NCBI RefSeq assembly: GCF_002775205.1
Contig: NC_036456.1
Location: 6,029,463 to 6,093,462, forward strand
Length of the DNA stretch: 64,000 nucleotides
Direction of reading: 5' to 3'
Source: Xiphophorus maculatus
Taxonomy: Eukaryota > Chordata > Actinopteri > Cyprinodontiformes > Poeciliidae
Part shown: positions 63,972-64,000 of the stretch, one piece after another
How positions within the stretch are numbered: position 1 is the stretch's first letter
How the letters are laid out: each line of letters opens with the position of its first letter
Program-made: the position numbers and the translations under genes
The notes under the pieces: generated by a model
Database searches by the model: none
Seen by the model: the letters and a program-made list of their open reading frames with translations, nothing else
Told to the model about the DNA's origin: nothing

Positions 63972-64000
63972 CGCTGAGCACATCATCTGTTGAGGCTTTG

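Overview
This window looks like nuclear DNA of a teleost fish. The evidence is multi-exon genes with GT-AG introns, a dense mix of fish-type repeats (L2-like and other non-LTR retrotransposon pieces, Tc1, hAT-like and tRNA-SINE remnants, AAT/AT microsatellites) and fish-typical immune families. I cannot name the species. All exon borders below were placed by hand from reading frame and splice signals.

Layout. (1) 0.7-12.7 kb, + strand: a tandem array of three C-type lectin genes. The first copy (722-2655) is dead. The second (5064-7200) and third (10831-12725) are intact, each giving 371 aa with a signal peptide and three C-type lectin domains, one per exon. (2) 15.4-18.9 kb, + strand: a degenerate C1q-like copy followed by an intact secreted C1q-like gene (263 aa). 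(3) 20.5-30.6 kb, - strand: a complete 15-exon PARP14-like gene (1593 aa; three macrodomains, WWE, H-Y-L ADP-ribosyltransferase domain). (4) 31.7-38.6 kb, - strand: a second PARP14-like gene that has lost the N-terminal half. Its remaining exons still join into a 737-aa open frame (two macrodomains + WWE + ART), an architecture resembling mammalian PARP15. (5) 38.5-64 kb: a recent segmental duplication. A 1.5-kb LTR-like insertion is present in only one copy. An intronless 508-aa coiled-coil gene occurs twice (44.0-45.6 and 54.9-56.4 kb, - strand). A second, gutted copy of the PARP14-like B locus (47.9-50.2 kb) is split by a 12.15-kb block flanked by the 6-bp direct repeat TCCTTA. That block carries the second coiled-coil gene and a single-exon orphan rhodopsin-like GPCR (61.35-62.27 kb, +).

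The recognisable genes are mostly innate-immune: secreted carbohydrate-binding lectins, a secreted C1q-domain protein and interferon-type PARP14 enzymes. ISRE/IRF-like elements lie in the first intron of both PARP14-like genes. The window reads as a fast-evolving immune neighbourhood with repeated gene birth, decay and transposition. The most unusual pieces are the PARP15-like remodelling of the second PARP14 copy, the 12-kb block with direct repeats, and a 1.65-kb insertion (51797-53450) that carries three perfect GNA-triloop hairpins and has no visible target duplication.
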